A stretch of DNA of 64,000 nucleotides. It comes from Dyella flagellata. GTDB taxonomy: Bacteria > Pseudomonadota > Gammaproteobacteria > Xanthomonadales > Rhodanobacteraceae. The position numbers and the translations under genes were made by a program. The notes under the pieces are model-generated. The model was given only the letters and a program-made list of their open reading frames with translations, was not told the origin of the DNA and ran no database searches. The stretch is taken from positions 1 through 64,000 of the forward strand of contig NZ_BSOA01000002.1 in NCBI RefSeq assembly GCF_030160275.1, in the 5' to 3' direction. Below, in pieces: positions 50,435 through 61,257 of this stretch (within the stretch, counting starts at the first letter, position 1; each line of letters begins with the position of its first letter).

Positions 50435-51013
50435 TTACTTGTTTTGCAGGCCATCCAACGCCAAATTCAGCTGCAACACATTCACCCGCGGCTCGCCCAG
50501 CAAGCCGAGCTGCCGCCCTTGCGTGTATTTCGCCACCAGCCCTTGCACCTGGGCAGTGTCCAGATGCCGCACGCGTGCCACGCGCGCCACCTGATACTGC
50601 GCTCCTGCCGGGCTGATGTCCGGATCCAGCCCGCTGCCCGAGGCCGTGACCAGATCCGCCGGCACCGGCGCTGTATTGCCCGGATCAGCCTTGCGCAAGG
50701 CATCGATGCGTTGCTGCACCGCGTCGCGCAAGGCGGTGTTGCTGGGACCCAGGTTGGAACCGTTGGAAGCCGTGCCGTTGTACGGCTGCGGCGCGGTGGC
50801 CGAAGGACGACCCCAGAAATACTTGGGGTCGTCGAAGGACTGGCCGATCAGTTCGGAGCCGATCGGCTTGCCGTTCTGCTCGATCAGGCTACCGTTGGCC
50901 TGGTGCGGGAACAGCACTTGCGCCACACCGGTGGCCACCAGCGGGTAGGCGATGCCGGTGATGACGGTCATCACCAACAGCATCGATACGGCATTGCGAA
51001 TCAACCGGCTCAT
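50435..51013 (-). CDS. kdpC: Potassium-transporting ATPase subunit KdpC
   Basis: A 192-residue subunit with a single N-terminal membrane helix (about 10-28, [19 protein letters not shown]). The periplasmic domain carries [40 protein letters not shown] and the conserved [25 protein letters not shown] region. It stabilises the KdpFABC complex and assists K+ binding. Start 51013 has GAGGTAA nine bases upstream. The porin gene ends ten bases before it on the same strand, which separates it from kdpB. Confidence 0.97.
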   Translation of the reverse strand: MSRLIRNAVSMLLVMTVITGIAYPLVATGVAQVLFPHQANGSLIEQNGKPIGSELIGQSFDDPKYFWGRPSATAPQPYNGTASNGSNLGPSNTALRDAVQQRIDALRKADPGNTAPVPADLVTASGSGLDPDISPAGAQYQVARVARVRHLDTAQVQGLVAKYTQGRQLGLLGEPRVNVLQLNLALDGLQNK

Positions 51014-51023
51014 GGCGGTTACC

Positions 51024-52505
51024 TCAGTAGTGAATGATCGCGTCGAGCAAGGCAATGACCTGGTAGTCCTTCTTGCCGGCGTTGTACGCGTTCGTGTCAT
51101 ACGAGCGCTCGTAGCGAAGTTCCGGCTGGATTTCCAGATCCTGCGACACCCAGTGGGTCAGGCCAACGGTGTGGCTGCTGTAGCGGGTGGCGAAGCCGGT
51201 GCGCTGGCCCTTCTCGTCGTTGTAGAACTCGTTGCGGACTGACAGCATGTTGTTCGTATCCAGCTCGAAGTTCAGGTAGTTGACGATGCCGAATTCGCCT
51301 GCCGTGCCGGGCAGTGACGACGAGCCCGCAGAGCCAGGTGTACCGTAGGGACCGAAGCCGGGAACATTGCGGCCGTACATGCGGTAGGCCTCGGTCTGCA
51401 TATGCACGTTCTTGCTGAAGCGATGACCCCAGGTGGCCACGTACATCTGCACGTTGTTGTAGTTGTAGTCCGACTTGTTCCAGTTGTTGATGCAGGGATA
51501 AAGCATGTCATTGTTGTCGGCTGACACCCAGCGCACGCAGGTCTGCAGCGAAGGACGCGCGGAATGGTTCCAGGGCGCGGTGTCGTTGCTGGCGTTGATG
51601 CCGATCTGGAACGTCCACTGCTGGTTGAGCCGGGTGGTGGTCATGATCCCGGTCTGCGTATACGGATCGGCCGTATATAGGATCGAGTGCGTCATCAGAT
51701 AGTTCTGCGGCGAGAACTGCGCCTCGATGTCCGGCAGCGACAGCCAGCGGCCGATGCGCACGATCATGCCCTCGGCTACCCATGGAATGTAGATGTCACC
51801 GTAGAACAGCATCGGATCATCACCGTAGATCTTGCCGTTGAGCGGTTGATTCGGCGCCGGGTGATTCAACAGCTGATTGCTGAACACGCCCTTGGTCACC
51901 GTGTAGTGATAGTCGTAACCATAGAGGTTGGAAATGTCGAAACCCCAGTCGATGTGATCGGTCTGGACGGTATCCTCGACGCGTGTGATGTTGGTGACGA
52001 ACTGATCCAGTTCCCCGCGGTTCGGGCGCGTGTTGTAGGAAAGCGGGAAATTGCTGAAGTTGGAGCTGCTGGCGTTCAATGCCGGCGTCAGCCAGCCATA
52101 CACCTCGATGCGATTGCGCTGCATCCACTGGCCTACCTTGGTGCAGCCTAGCGCCTTCTCCAGCGGATAGGTGCTGTCCGTGTCCGGTACGCCGATCGGC
52201 GCGGGCACGCCGCCCATCTGCCATTCGGAGTTGGGGAACGGCGGGGAGTCGAACGGCGCATCCATTGCGCGGCGCTTGGGCGCGGCGGCGTTCGGGTCGG
52301 CTGGCTGCGCATCTTCACGATAGGCTGCGGCGAAGCGCGATAGGAAACCCCTGCTGCAATCGCCGCTTTCGGCTACGACGGGGGATGCCGGCAGACTGGT
52401 GCTTGCAGGCATGTTGCTGACGTTGGTGGACTGTGCCATTGCCGGCGCAAATACCGGTGCTGCGGCCAGCAGGATCGCTGCAGCTAGAGCCTTCTTGATA
52501 TACAT
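51024..52505 (-). CDS. Outer-membrane beta-barrel porin embedded in the kdp operon
   Basis: A 493-residue exported protein with a signal peptide ([24 protein letters not shown]). After a low-complexity N-terminal segment come many short amphipathic strands with alternating aromatic residues: [72 protein letters not shown] and others. It ends ALLDAIIHY. This resembles the putative beta-barrel porin-2 group (BBP2). It lies between kdpB and kdpC in the same direction, 17 bases after the small ORF, so its co-expression with K+ uptake genes is very likely. It may form a K+-permeable or associated pore. Its C-terminal residue is Tyr, also compatible with outer-membrane targeting. Confidence 0.88.
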   Translation of the reverse strand: MYIKKALAAAILLAAAPVFAPAMAQSTNVSNMPASTSLPASPVVAESGDCSRGFLSRFAAAYREDAQPADPNAAAPKRRAMDAPFDSPPFPNSEWQMGGVPAPIGVPDTDSTYPLEKALGCTKVGQWMQRNRIEVYGWLTPALNASSSNFSNFPLSYNTRPNRGELDQFVTNITRVEDTVQTDHIDWGFDISNLYGYDYHYTVTKGVFSNQLLNHPAPNQPLNGKIYGDDPMLFYGDIYIPWVAEGMIVRIGRWLSLPDIEAQFSPQNYLMTHSILYTADPYTQTGIMTTTRLNQQWTFQIGINASNDTAPWNHSARPSLQTCVRWVSADNNDMLYPCINNWNKSDYNYNNVQMYVATWGHRFSKNVHMQTEAYRMYGRNVPGFGPYGTPGSAGSSSLPGTAGEFGIVNYLNFELDTNNMLSVRNEFYNDEKGQRTGFATRYSSHTVGLTHWVSQDLEIQPELRYERSYDTNAYNAGKKDYQVIALLDAIIHY

Positions 52506-52568
52506 ACCTTCCTCTCGAACCTATCGTTACTGGGCGGCATCGCCCAGTCAGCGATACCGATTTTTTTG

Positions 52569-52766
52569 TCAAATGCCGGCGTAACCGCCAAGCACGTATT
52601 CGTCTTGTGCCGTCATGGGTGTGTCCGGCGTCCGTGTGACCGCCCCCTTGGCGCGTACCGGCAGTTCGATCACCACGTCGCAGTCGGCTTCCCCCGAGGA
52701 AACATGGACCTGCATGTTGGGGTGGGTGGCATCCGGTAGGGAAAGGGAGAGTTTTACGGTTTGCAT
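52569..52766 (-). CDS. Small unknown ORF between kdpB and the porin
   Basis: A possible 65-residue soluble protein, MQTVKLSLSLPDATHPN onward, with a basic central portion and no membrane helix or signal. The start at 52766 has a GAGGAGG site 11 bases upstream; a longer version from 52796 would overlap the end of kdpB. Its codon composition fits the surrounding genes. I recognise no family. The kdpB stop is 17 bases away, so it would be translated on the same transcript. Confidence 0.5.
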   Translation of the reverse strand: MQTVKLSLSLPDATHPNMQVHVSSGEADCDVVIELPVRAKGAVTRTPDTPMTAQDEYVLGGYAGI

Positions 52767-52782
52767 AATTCGCAACGCCTCC

Positions 52783-54870
<2,088 letters not shown>

Positions 54871-54874
54871 ACGA

Positions 54875-56677
54875 TCAGTGGACCGACATCAGGTATTCGG
54901 CGATCGGGCCGAGCGCCAGGGCAGGCAGAAAGGTAAGCGCGCCAACCACGATCACCACGCTGGCGAGCAAGGTGACGAACAGTGGCGTGTGCGTCGGCAG
55001 CGTGCCAGCCGAGGCTGGCACATGCTTCTTGGCGGCCAGCGAACCGGCCAGTGCGAGCATCGCAATGGCCAGCGTGTAGCGCGCCCAGAACATGCACACG
55101 CCCAGCATCACGTTCCAGAAGGGAATGTTCGCGGAAAGGCCGCCGAACGCGCTGCCGTTATTGCCAGTAGCAGACGTTACGGCATAGAGAATCTCACTGA
55201 AGCCGTGGGCACCGGGATTGGCGACCGTAGCGGTAGCTGTCGGCGTCATCACGGCGATTGCCGTGCAAATCACCACAAGCGCACACGGAATCAGCACGGC
55301 CAGGCTGGCCATCTTCATTTCGTAGGCCTCGACCTTCTTGCCGATGTATTCGGGCGTGCGTCCCACCATCAGCCCGGCGATGAACACCGCCACCACCGCA
55401 AAGGCAATCATGCCGTAAAAGCCCGAACCGACGCCGCCGAAGATCACCTCGCCGAGCTGTATCAACCACATCGGCACCAGGCCGCCGAGCGGGGTGAGCG
55501 AGTCGTGCATGTTGTTCACGGCCCCGCACGATGCAGCTGTGGTGACTGCCGTGAACAGGCTGCTGGCGGCGATGCCGAAGCGCGTTTCCTTGCCTTCCAT
55601 GTTGCCGCCCGACTGCAGGCCGGAGGCATGCTGGTCGATCGACAGCGTATGCAGGATCGGATTGCCGGCCTGCTCGGCCGCCGTAACGCCAATGGCCAGC
55701 GGTATGAAGATCACCAGCATGGTGACAAGAATTGCCCAGCCCTGGCGCTTGTCTCCCACCATTTGGCCGAAGGTTAGGCACAAGCCGCCGGGAATCAGGA
55801 AGATCGCCAGCATTTCCAGGAAGTTGGAGAACGGCGTGGGATTCTCATAGGGATGAGCCGAGTTCGCGCCGAAGAAACCGCCACCGTTGGTGCCCAGCAT
55901 CTTGATCGCAACCTGCGAGGCCGCCGGTCCCATCGGCAGGGTTTCCGTGGTGAGCTGCGCGGGTTTGGTGACGGGGTTGCCGGACGCGTCCTTGACCGGA
56001 TTGCCGGCCGCGTCGGTCACGGGATTGGCATACGTGGTGGTTTGCACCACCGGCACGTCCACGTACGGCTTGAGGTTCTGGATGACACCCTGGGACACCA
56101 GCAGCAGCGCGAGCAGGAACGAAATCGGCAGCAGCACATAAAGCGTGGTGCGCGTCAGGTCCACCCAGAAGTTGCCGATACCCTTGACGGTCTTGCGCGC
56201 AAAACCGCGGATAACGGCGATCGCAACGGCGATGCCGGTCGCGGCCGACAAGAAGTTCTGCACTGCCAGCGCCGCCATCTGCGTGAGGTAGCTCATCGCC
56301 GACTCACCCGAATAGGCCTGCCAGTTGGTATTGGTGATGAAGCTGATGGCGGTGTTGATCGACAGGTCCGGGCTCAAAGCCGGGAAATGCTGCGGGTTGA
56401 GCGGTAGATAGCCCTGCAGGCGCTGGAATGCGTACACCAGCACCATGCCGCACACATTGAACAGCAGCATCGCGATGGCATAGTGCTTCCAGCCCATGTC
56501 TTCTTGGGCATCGATGCCGCAGACGCGGTAGACCAGGCGCTCGAAGCCGGCACCGATGCGCGTGAGCCGGTTGGGTTCGTCGGCAAACACGTGCGCCATA
56601 TAGCTGCCCATCGGCTTGATGAGCAGCAGCAGTACGACCAGGAAGATGCCGATCTGCAGGAAATCGTTGGCAGTCAT
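54875..56677 (-). CDS. kdpA: Potassium-transporting ATPase subunit KdpA
   Basis: A 600-residue K+-binding and translocating subunit with about ten membrane helices. K+ selectivity segments of the superfamily of K+ transporters are recognisable, for example [20 protein letters not shown] and [18 protein letters not shown], and [16 protein letters not shown]-type sequence near residue 470. A polar loop (about 230-265) with [20 protein letters not shown] separates two helices. The start at 56677 has GGAG eight bases upstream and overlaps the kdpF stop by four bases (ATGA). Confidence 0.97.
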   Translation of the reverse strand: MTANDFLQIGIFLVVLLLLIKPMGSYMAHVFADEPNRLTRIGAGFERLVYRVCGIDAQEDMGWKHYAIAMLLFNVCGMVLVYAFQRLQGYLPLNPQHFPALSPDLSINTAISFITNTNWQAYSGESAMSYLTQMAALAVQNFLSAATGIAVAIAVIRGFARKTVKGIGNFWVDLTRTTLYVLLPISFLLALLLVSQGVIQNLKPYVDVPVVQTTTYANPVTDAAGNPVKDASGNPVTKPAQLTTETLPMGPAASQVAIKMLGTNGGGFFGANSAHPYENPTPFSNFLEMLAIFLIPGGLCLTFGQMVGDKRQGWAILVTMLVIFIPLAIGVTAAEQAGNPILHTLSIDQHASGLQSGGNMEGKETRFGIAASSLFTAVTTAASCGAVNNMHDSLTPLGGLVPMWLIQLGEVIFGGVGSGFYGMIAFAVVAVFIAGLMVGRTPEYIGKKVEAYEMKMASLAVLIPCALVVICTAIAVMTPTATATVANPGAHGFSEILYAVTSATGNNGSAFGGLSANIPFWNVMLGVCMFWARYTLAIAMLALAGSLAAKKHVPASAGTLPTHTPLFVTLLASVVIVVGALTFLPALALGPIAEYLMSVH

Positions 56678-56766
56678 TCGAACCACTCCGGCTTGAGCAG
56701 GGCCACGCACAGGTAAACCGTCAAAGCCACCGCGATCGCGGCAGCCAGTCCGTAGAAGAAGTTCAT
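56674..56766 (-). CDS. kdpF: Potassium-transporting ATPase subunit KdpF
   Basis: A 30-residue single-helix peptide: MNFFYGLAAAIAVALTVYL followed by [11 protein letters not shown]. KdpF stabilises the complex in the membrane, and its sequence and place directly before kdpA fit. A GGAG lies nine bases before the ATG. The TGA overlaps the ATG of kdpA. Confidence 0.93.
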   Translation of the reverse strand: MNFFYGLAAAIAVALTVYLCVALLKPEWFE

Positions 56767-56808
56767 GCGATTCGCTCCGTTATGAAGTCTTGGCCGCGCC
56801 TCGCGCGG

Positions 56809-56901
56809 TCAGCTGCGCGGCCCCAGTCGGTCGCAGAGCATCAAAAAGCCAAGCGTGGCCGCTGCCAGCACGAAGCCGAAGAGTAGATAGACAAAGTCCA
56901 T
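56809..56901 (-). CDS. 30-residue single-helix membrane peptide upstream of kdpF
   Basis: Reading MDFVYLLFGFVLAAATLG then FLMLCDRLGPRS, a hydrophobic helix with a basic tail. It lies 42 bases before kdpF on the same strand and is probably the first gene of the operon. Similar tiny proteins stand in this place in other proteobacterial kdp operons. Only a weak GAGCG precedes the ATG. Function unknown; it could be an accessory like KdpF. Confidence 0.65.
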   Translation of the reverse strand: MDFVYLLFGFVLAAATLGFLMLCDRLGPRS

Positions 56902-56944
56902 GGGTGTCGCTCGATGCTTTACAGCTGCGCACTTTAGGCACCGG

Positions 56945-56987
56945 CGCATAAGAAGCGGGTAGCGAAAACGGCACCTCGCATAAAGAA
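56945..56987. promoter_or_regulatory. Direct repeat in the kdp promoter region
   Basis: CGCATAAGAA (56945-56954) recurs as CGCATAAAGAA (56977-56987), 32 bases apart, about three helical turns. OmpR-type regulators bind tandem repeats of this kind, so these are candidate KdpE sites. The surrounding 269-base divergent gap holds no gene. Confidence 0.35.
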
Positions 56988-57170
56988 CGCGTAAATTTTC
57001 GCTTTCCAGCGAGGCAGGCCGTAAAGCCATTACCTGCGGCATCAAGCGGGTCATGACTGCAGCGTTTTCATTACCTGGCCGGTATTCAGCCAGGCGATCC
57101 GGTCACACTTCAAGCCGTTGGGTGTAGCTAGTCTGGCGCGCGGTTAACAACACCGACCACGGAGCAGACG

Positions 57171-58265
57171 ATGGAAGTCAGTTATTCAAGGCCAGTGAAT
57201 CTCATCACTCGATTGTTACCCCTCTGCCTCATTGCCTACAGCGGCATAGCCGCCGCCGTAGTGGCCCAGCCCCCGCCCGGTTGGCCGACTTCGGCCAATA
57301 CCGGCTATCAGGCCGCACTGGGCTATCCGGGCACCTATACGACGTATTCCGAAACGCCAAACGGCACGGAGTGTTCCGGCCCGATCCAAAGCGGCCAGAC
57401 CTACCACTACTGCTACTTCCCCAATGGCTTGGTGATCGGCACGTCAGGCGTTCCGGGAACGCCTACCGACGTTACGTTCATCGGTTGCCTGTTCGAGGCG
57501 AATTTCAATGGCGCGGGCGGCGGCAGCCAGGCGGTGGTGCAGTACGCCAACGGCGATCGCATTCACTTCTCTTACTCCACTTTCAGACCATCCGGGATCA
57601 CGTCCTTGCCGGTGACCTACCAGCAGGGCGTGGAGTACGGCATCGACCAGGTCGAAGCACCGGACAGCGGCTATAGTGCCGGCGCGTTTTCGGTCGACCA
57701 CTCCGATTTCTGGGGCTTGGCGGCCGGGGCGCAAATCGGCCTTTCCAGCCAGACGCAGCCGGTCACGATCAGCGATTCCTATATTCACGACGCCCGCCAG
57801 GATGGCGGTGGCATCGATCACACCGATGGCATCTTGTCCAACGATGGCGACGGCGTGAGCTATCTCACCATCAACCACAACACCATCGTGTCGGAAGCCA
57901 ACAACGAAGGCATAGCACTGCAGTACTCCACCCAGGGCTACGACCACGTGAGCGTGACCAACAACTATGTTTCCGGTTGGCACAACACGGTGGATTTTGG
58001 CGGACTCGGTGACGGCAATACCAATGACACGTTTACCGGCAACGTGTATGGCACCGATATAATGCCAACCAACAGCGCCTTGTATATCGGCTATGACAGC
58101 GATGCCTACTGGCACAGCAGCCTCAACAATGTCTGGCGCAACAACACCTTCTATGTGGTGCCGGGTAGCGGCTACACGCCGGCTTCGGACAACGGCAGGT
58201 ATTGGGTGCCGCAGTGGACGGACCAGGGTTGGCCGAGCCTCTCCGACACCGATTGGAACCAGTAG
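57171..58265 (+). CDS. Secreted right-handed beta-helix protein
   Basis: A 364-residue exported protein with a signal peptide (hydrophobic core ITRLLPLCLIAYSGIAAAVVA). The middle and C-terminal part (about 100-340) has the repeating short-strand, Asn-ladder pattern of parallel beta-helix proteins: VTFIGCLFEANFNG, DRIHFSYSTFRPS, FSVDHSDFWGL, VTISDSYIHDARQDG, LTINHNTIVSE, VSVTNNYVSGW, and NNVWRNNTFYVV. Such folds occur in pectate lyases and other polysaccharide-active enzymes, but no certain catalytic residues stand out. A GGAG lies six bases before the start. It is divergent from the kdp operon. Confidence 0.8.
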   Translation: MEVSYSRPVNLITRLLPLCLIAYSGIAAAVVAQPPPGWPTSANTGYQAALGYPGTYTTYSETPNGTECSGPIQSGQTYHYCYFPNGLVIGTSGVPGTPTDVTFIGCLFEANFNGAGGGSQAVVQYANGDRIHFSYSTFRPSGITSLPVTYQQGVEYGIDQVEAPDSGYSAGAFSVDHSDFWGLAAGAQIGLSSQTQPVTISDSYIHDARQDGGGIDHTDGILSNDGDGVSYLTINHNTIVSEANNEGIALQYSTQGYDHVSVTNNYVSGWHNTVDFGGLGDGNTNDTFTGNVYGTDIMPTNSALYIGYDSDAYWHSSLNNVWRNNTFYVVPGSGYTPASDNGRYWVPQWTDQGWPSLSDTDWNQ

Positions 58266-58271
58266 GGCGAT

Positions 58272-58342
58272 GTAGGCTGGGATGCCAATCCCGATCGCGC
58301 GGGCGCAAGCATGGCAGTGCTGGGATTGTCATCCCAGCCTAC
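58272..58342. repeat. GTAG-REP pair supplying the FUSC gene's stop
   Basis: The left copy is partly decayed (GATGCCAATCCCGATC). The right, minus-strand copy ends CCCAGCCTAC, and its TAG (58339-58341) is the stop codon of the FUSC-family gene. Confidence 0.92.
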
Positions 58343-58902
58343 GGTTTCTCCAGCCAGCGCTTCTCAAGCTGGTGAGCCAATCCGGTCACCAGCAGCGCGC
58401 TGCCGATGCCCAGGGTGACTTCACCCAGGCGCGTCAGCGCAATCGTCCAGAACGGGCCGGTATGCGGCACCAGCATCACGATGGTCACGGTGGTCGCGCT
58501 GAGCCTGCCTGCGTTGCCGATGTTGAAGCACCAGCACAACACGATGGAGATGGCCATGGTGATGGCATAGACGAGGTAATTGTCCTGCACCAGGGAGGAA
58601 GCGATCATCGCGATCGACGCGCCGATGGCAGCACCGATCACCTGGTCGCGCGAGGAGTTGCGCGTGTCCAGATAGTTCTGTTGGGTGACCGCGATGGCCG
58701 TCAACGCACCCCAGAAGGCCTGCTGGGTGTGCAGCAGAAGCCCTAGGCCATAGCCGAGGCTGGCGGCCGCCAGCGACTGCACCGCCAGGGACAGGCCGCT
58801 GAGCAGGCGATGGCTCCAGGGCAGGTTTCGATAGACCTCTCGCAACTGCTGCTGGAAGAAGCCGAGTTCGCGGCGTGATTCGCGGATGGGACGCTCAATC
58901 AT
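58339..58902 (-). CDS. FUSC-family (aromatic acid exporter-like) membrane protein
   Basis: A 187-residue inner-membrane protein with about five hydrophobic helices, matching the FUSC/ArAE membrane domain: SLGYGLGLLLHTQQAFWGALTAIAVTQQN in the first two, DQVIGAAIGASIAMIASSL and LVYAITMAISIVLCWCF after. It is short compared with full fusaric-acid-type exporters, which have two such halves and a cytoplasmic domain, so it may be a small member or a half. The stop TAG comes from the REP. It lies 13 bases after uvrD on the same strand. Confidence 0.85.
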   Translation of the reverse strand: MIERPIRESRRELGFFQQQLREVYRNLPWSHRLLSGLSLAVQSLAAASLGYGLGLLLHTQQAFWGALTAIAVTQQNYLDTRNSSRDQVIGAAIGASIAMIASSLVQDNYLVYAITMAISIVLCWCFNIGNAGRLSATTVTIVMLVPHTGPFWTIALTRLGEVTLGIGSALLVTGLAHQLEKRWLEKP

Positions 58903-58915
58903 CGCTGCGCCATCC

Positions 58916-61120
58916 CTACAAGGGCTTGAGATTGGCGTAAGCGGCCACCAGCCACTTGCTGCCGGCGCCTTCGAAATTCACCTGCAGGCGCGTATGCGCG
59001 CCGCTGCCTTCCGCGCTCACCACTACGCCTTCGCCAAAACTCGGATGGCTCACGCGCTGGCCCAGCTTGACCGGCATATCCTCCTGTAGCGACGGCGCCG
59101 GTTCGGCAAAGCGGCCTGCATACAGGGGGCGGCTCACTTGTACGCGCGGGCGTACTTCATCGAGCAAGGAAGGCGGTATTTCGGCGAGGAAGCGCGAGGG
59201 GCGCGACAACATCTCGGTGCCGTGCATACGGCGTGACTCGGCATGCGTGATGACCAGGCGCTGGCGCGCGCGCGTGATGCCGACATAGGCAAGGCGGCGC
59301 TCTTCTTCCAGGCGACCTTCGTCCTCGACGGAACGCTGGCTGGGAAACAGGCCTTCTTCCACGCCGACCAAGAACACCAGCGGAAATTCCAGGCCCTTGG
59401 CCGAGTGCAACGTCATCAGCTGCACGCAGTTGTCCCAGGATTCGCCCTGGCCTTCGCCGGCTTCCAGCGCGGCATGCGAAAGAAACGCGGACAGCTCGCT
59501 CAAGCCCGCCTCGATATCGTCTGGCGTGAGTTCGAAACGGCTGGCGACGTTGACCAGTTCGTCCAGGTTCTCCACCCGCGACTCGGCATTGCCGCGACTG
59601 TCTTTTTCGTAGAAGTCGCGCAGTCCCGATTGGATGATGGCGTGATCGATCTGCTCGGCAAGGGACAATGCACTTCCACCTTCTGCCGACAAGGAAGACG
59701 CAAAAGCACGGGCCATCTCGTCGATCATGGCGAAAAAGCCTTTCACCGCATTCTTCGCGCGTCCGGCCAGCTCCACGCCGCTGGTCAATTCGCCCAACGC
59801 CGCTTCCCACATCGACAGGCCCTCGCTGCGCGCGCGCCGGCGCAGCACGTCCAGGGTGCGATCGCCGATCCCGCGCGGCGGCGTGTTCACAGTGCGCTCG
59901 AATGCAGCGTCGTCGTGGCGGTTGGCGGTGAGGCGCAGATAGGAAAGCGCGTCTTTGATTTCCGCGCGCTCGAAGAAACGCAGGCCACCGTAGACGCGGT
60001 ACGGAACATCGTGCTGGATCAGCTGTTCTTCGAAGTTGCGCGATTGCGCGTTGGAGCGATAGAGGATCGCGCAGTCTTTCGCATCGCCATGCTCGGCAAT
60101 GTATTCGCGGATGCGCTCGATCACGAAGCGCGCTTCATCCTGTTCGTTGTAGGCGGCGTACACCGCAATGCGCTCGCCCTCCTCACCTGCCGTCCACAAT
60201 TGCTTGCCGAGCCGATTGCCGTTGCGTTCGATAACGCTGTTGGCAGCTTTGAGGATGGTGGAGGTGGAGCGGTAGTTCTGTTCGAGCTTGATCGTGCGCG
60301 CACCCGGGAAGTCGCGCAGGAATTGCTGCACGTTTTCCACTTTGGCGCCGCGCCAGCCGTAAATCGCCTGGTCGTCGTCACCCACTACAAACACCTGGCC
60401 GGACGAACCGGCCAGCACGCGGATCCATGCGTACTGCAGGGCGTTGGTGTCCTGGAATTCGTCGATCAGCAAATAGCGCCAGCGTTGCTGGTAATGCTCC
60501 AGCACGGCTGGCTGCTTCAGCCATAGCTCGTGTGCGCGCAGCAGCAGTTCGGCGAAATCCACCAGGCCGGCACGCCGGCAGGCGTCTTCATAGGCCTGGT
60601 AGATCTGCACCAGGGTGCGCGTGACCGGATGCTGGTGGTGCTCGATGTTTTCCGGACGCTTGCCTTCGTCTTTCCAGCTGTTGATTTGCCAGGCGGCCTG
60701 GCGCGGCGGGAAGCGTGCCTCGTCCAGGCCGAGGCCGGCGACCACGCGCTTGACCAGGCGCTGCTGGTCGTCGGCGTCGAGGATCTGGAAACTCTCCGGC
60801 AAGCCGGCTTCACGCCAATGACGGCGCAACAGGCGATGCGCAATGCCGTGAAACGTGCCTACGGTGAGACCCTGCGTGCCGCCCGGGATCAGGTTGTCCA
60901 GGCGCGCGCGCATTTCCCCCGCGGCCTTGTTGGTGAAGGTGACGGCAAGGATCGCCCACGGCGGTACGCGGTCCACCTGGTTCAGCCAACCGATGCGGTT
61001 GGTCAACACGCGGGTTTTGCCGGAGCCCGCGCCGGCAAGGATCAGGTAGTGGCCGGGCGCTGCGCAGACGGCTTCGCGCTGCGCATCGTTGAGCGAATCG
61101 ATCAGGTGGGAGACATCCAT
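58916..61120 (-). CDS. uvrD: DNA helicase II (UvrD)
   Basis: A 734-residue SF1A 3'-5' helicase for nucleotide excision and mismatch repair. It begins LIDSLNDAQREAVCAAPGHYLILAGAGSGKT, with the Walker A at about 30-36. Motifs II (LLIDEFQDTNALQY), III (VFVVGDDDQAIYGWRGA), IV (EQNYRSTSTIL), V (LMTLHSAKGLEFPLVFLVG) and VI (RRLAYVGITRARQRLVI) are all intact. The C-terminal tail ends in the Tudor-like GQRVSHPSFGEGVVVSAEGSG region. The length is normal. Confidence 0.97.
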   Translation of the reverse strand: MDVSHLIDSLNDAQREAVCAAPGHYLILAGAGSGKTRVLTNRIGWLNQVDRVPPWAILAVTFTNKAAGEMRARLDNLIPGGTQGLTVGTFHGIAHRLLRRHWREAGLPESFQILDADDQQRLVKRVVAGLGLDEARFPPRQAAWQINSWKDEGKRPENIEHHQHPVTRTLVQIYQAYEDACRRAGLVDFAELLLRAHELWLKQPAVLEHYQQRWRYLLIDEFQDTNALQYAWIRVLAGSSGQVFVVGDDDQAIYGWRGAKVENVQQFLRDFPGARTIKLEQNYRSTSTILKAANSVIERNGNRLGKQLWTAGEEGERIAVYAAYNEQDEARFVIERIREYIAEHGDAKDCAILYRSNAQSRNFEEQLIQHDVPYRVYGGLRFFERAEIKDALSYLRLTANRHDDAAFERTVNTPPRGIGDRTLDVLRRRARSEGLSMWEAALGELTSGVELAGRAKNAVKGFFAMIDEMARAFASSLSAEGGSALSLAEQIDHAIIQSGLRDFYEKDSRGNAESRVENLDELVNVASRFELTPDDIEAGLSELSAFLSHAALEAGEGQGESWDNCVQLMTLHSAKGLEFPLVFLVGVEEGLFPSQRSVEDEGRLEEERRLAYVGITRARQRLVITHAESRRMHGTEMLSRPSRFLAEIPPSLLDEVRPRVQVSRPLYAGRFAEPAPSLQEDMPVKLGQRVSHPSFGEGVVVSAEGSGAHTRLQVNFEGAGSKWLVAAYANLKPL

Positions 61121-61168
61121 CTACGGGATTGTAGCGGGTGTGCCCAAAGGCCACAGCGGCGTAAGCGA

Positions 61169-61236
61169 GTAGGCTGGGATGACAATCCCAGCATCGGGAT
61201 GCTGTGTGGAAAGCTGGGATTGGCATCCCAGCCTAC
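61169..61236. repeat. GTAG-REP pair
   Basis: Two inverted copies with spacer ATCGGGATGCTGTGTGGAA, similar to the spacer at 24216. It lies between uvrD and hemY, 21 bases from the end of the latter. Confidence 0.94.
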
Positions 61237-61257
61237 GCGCTGCGGTTCAGAGCATCC

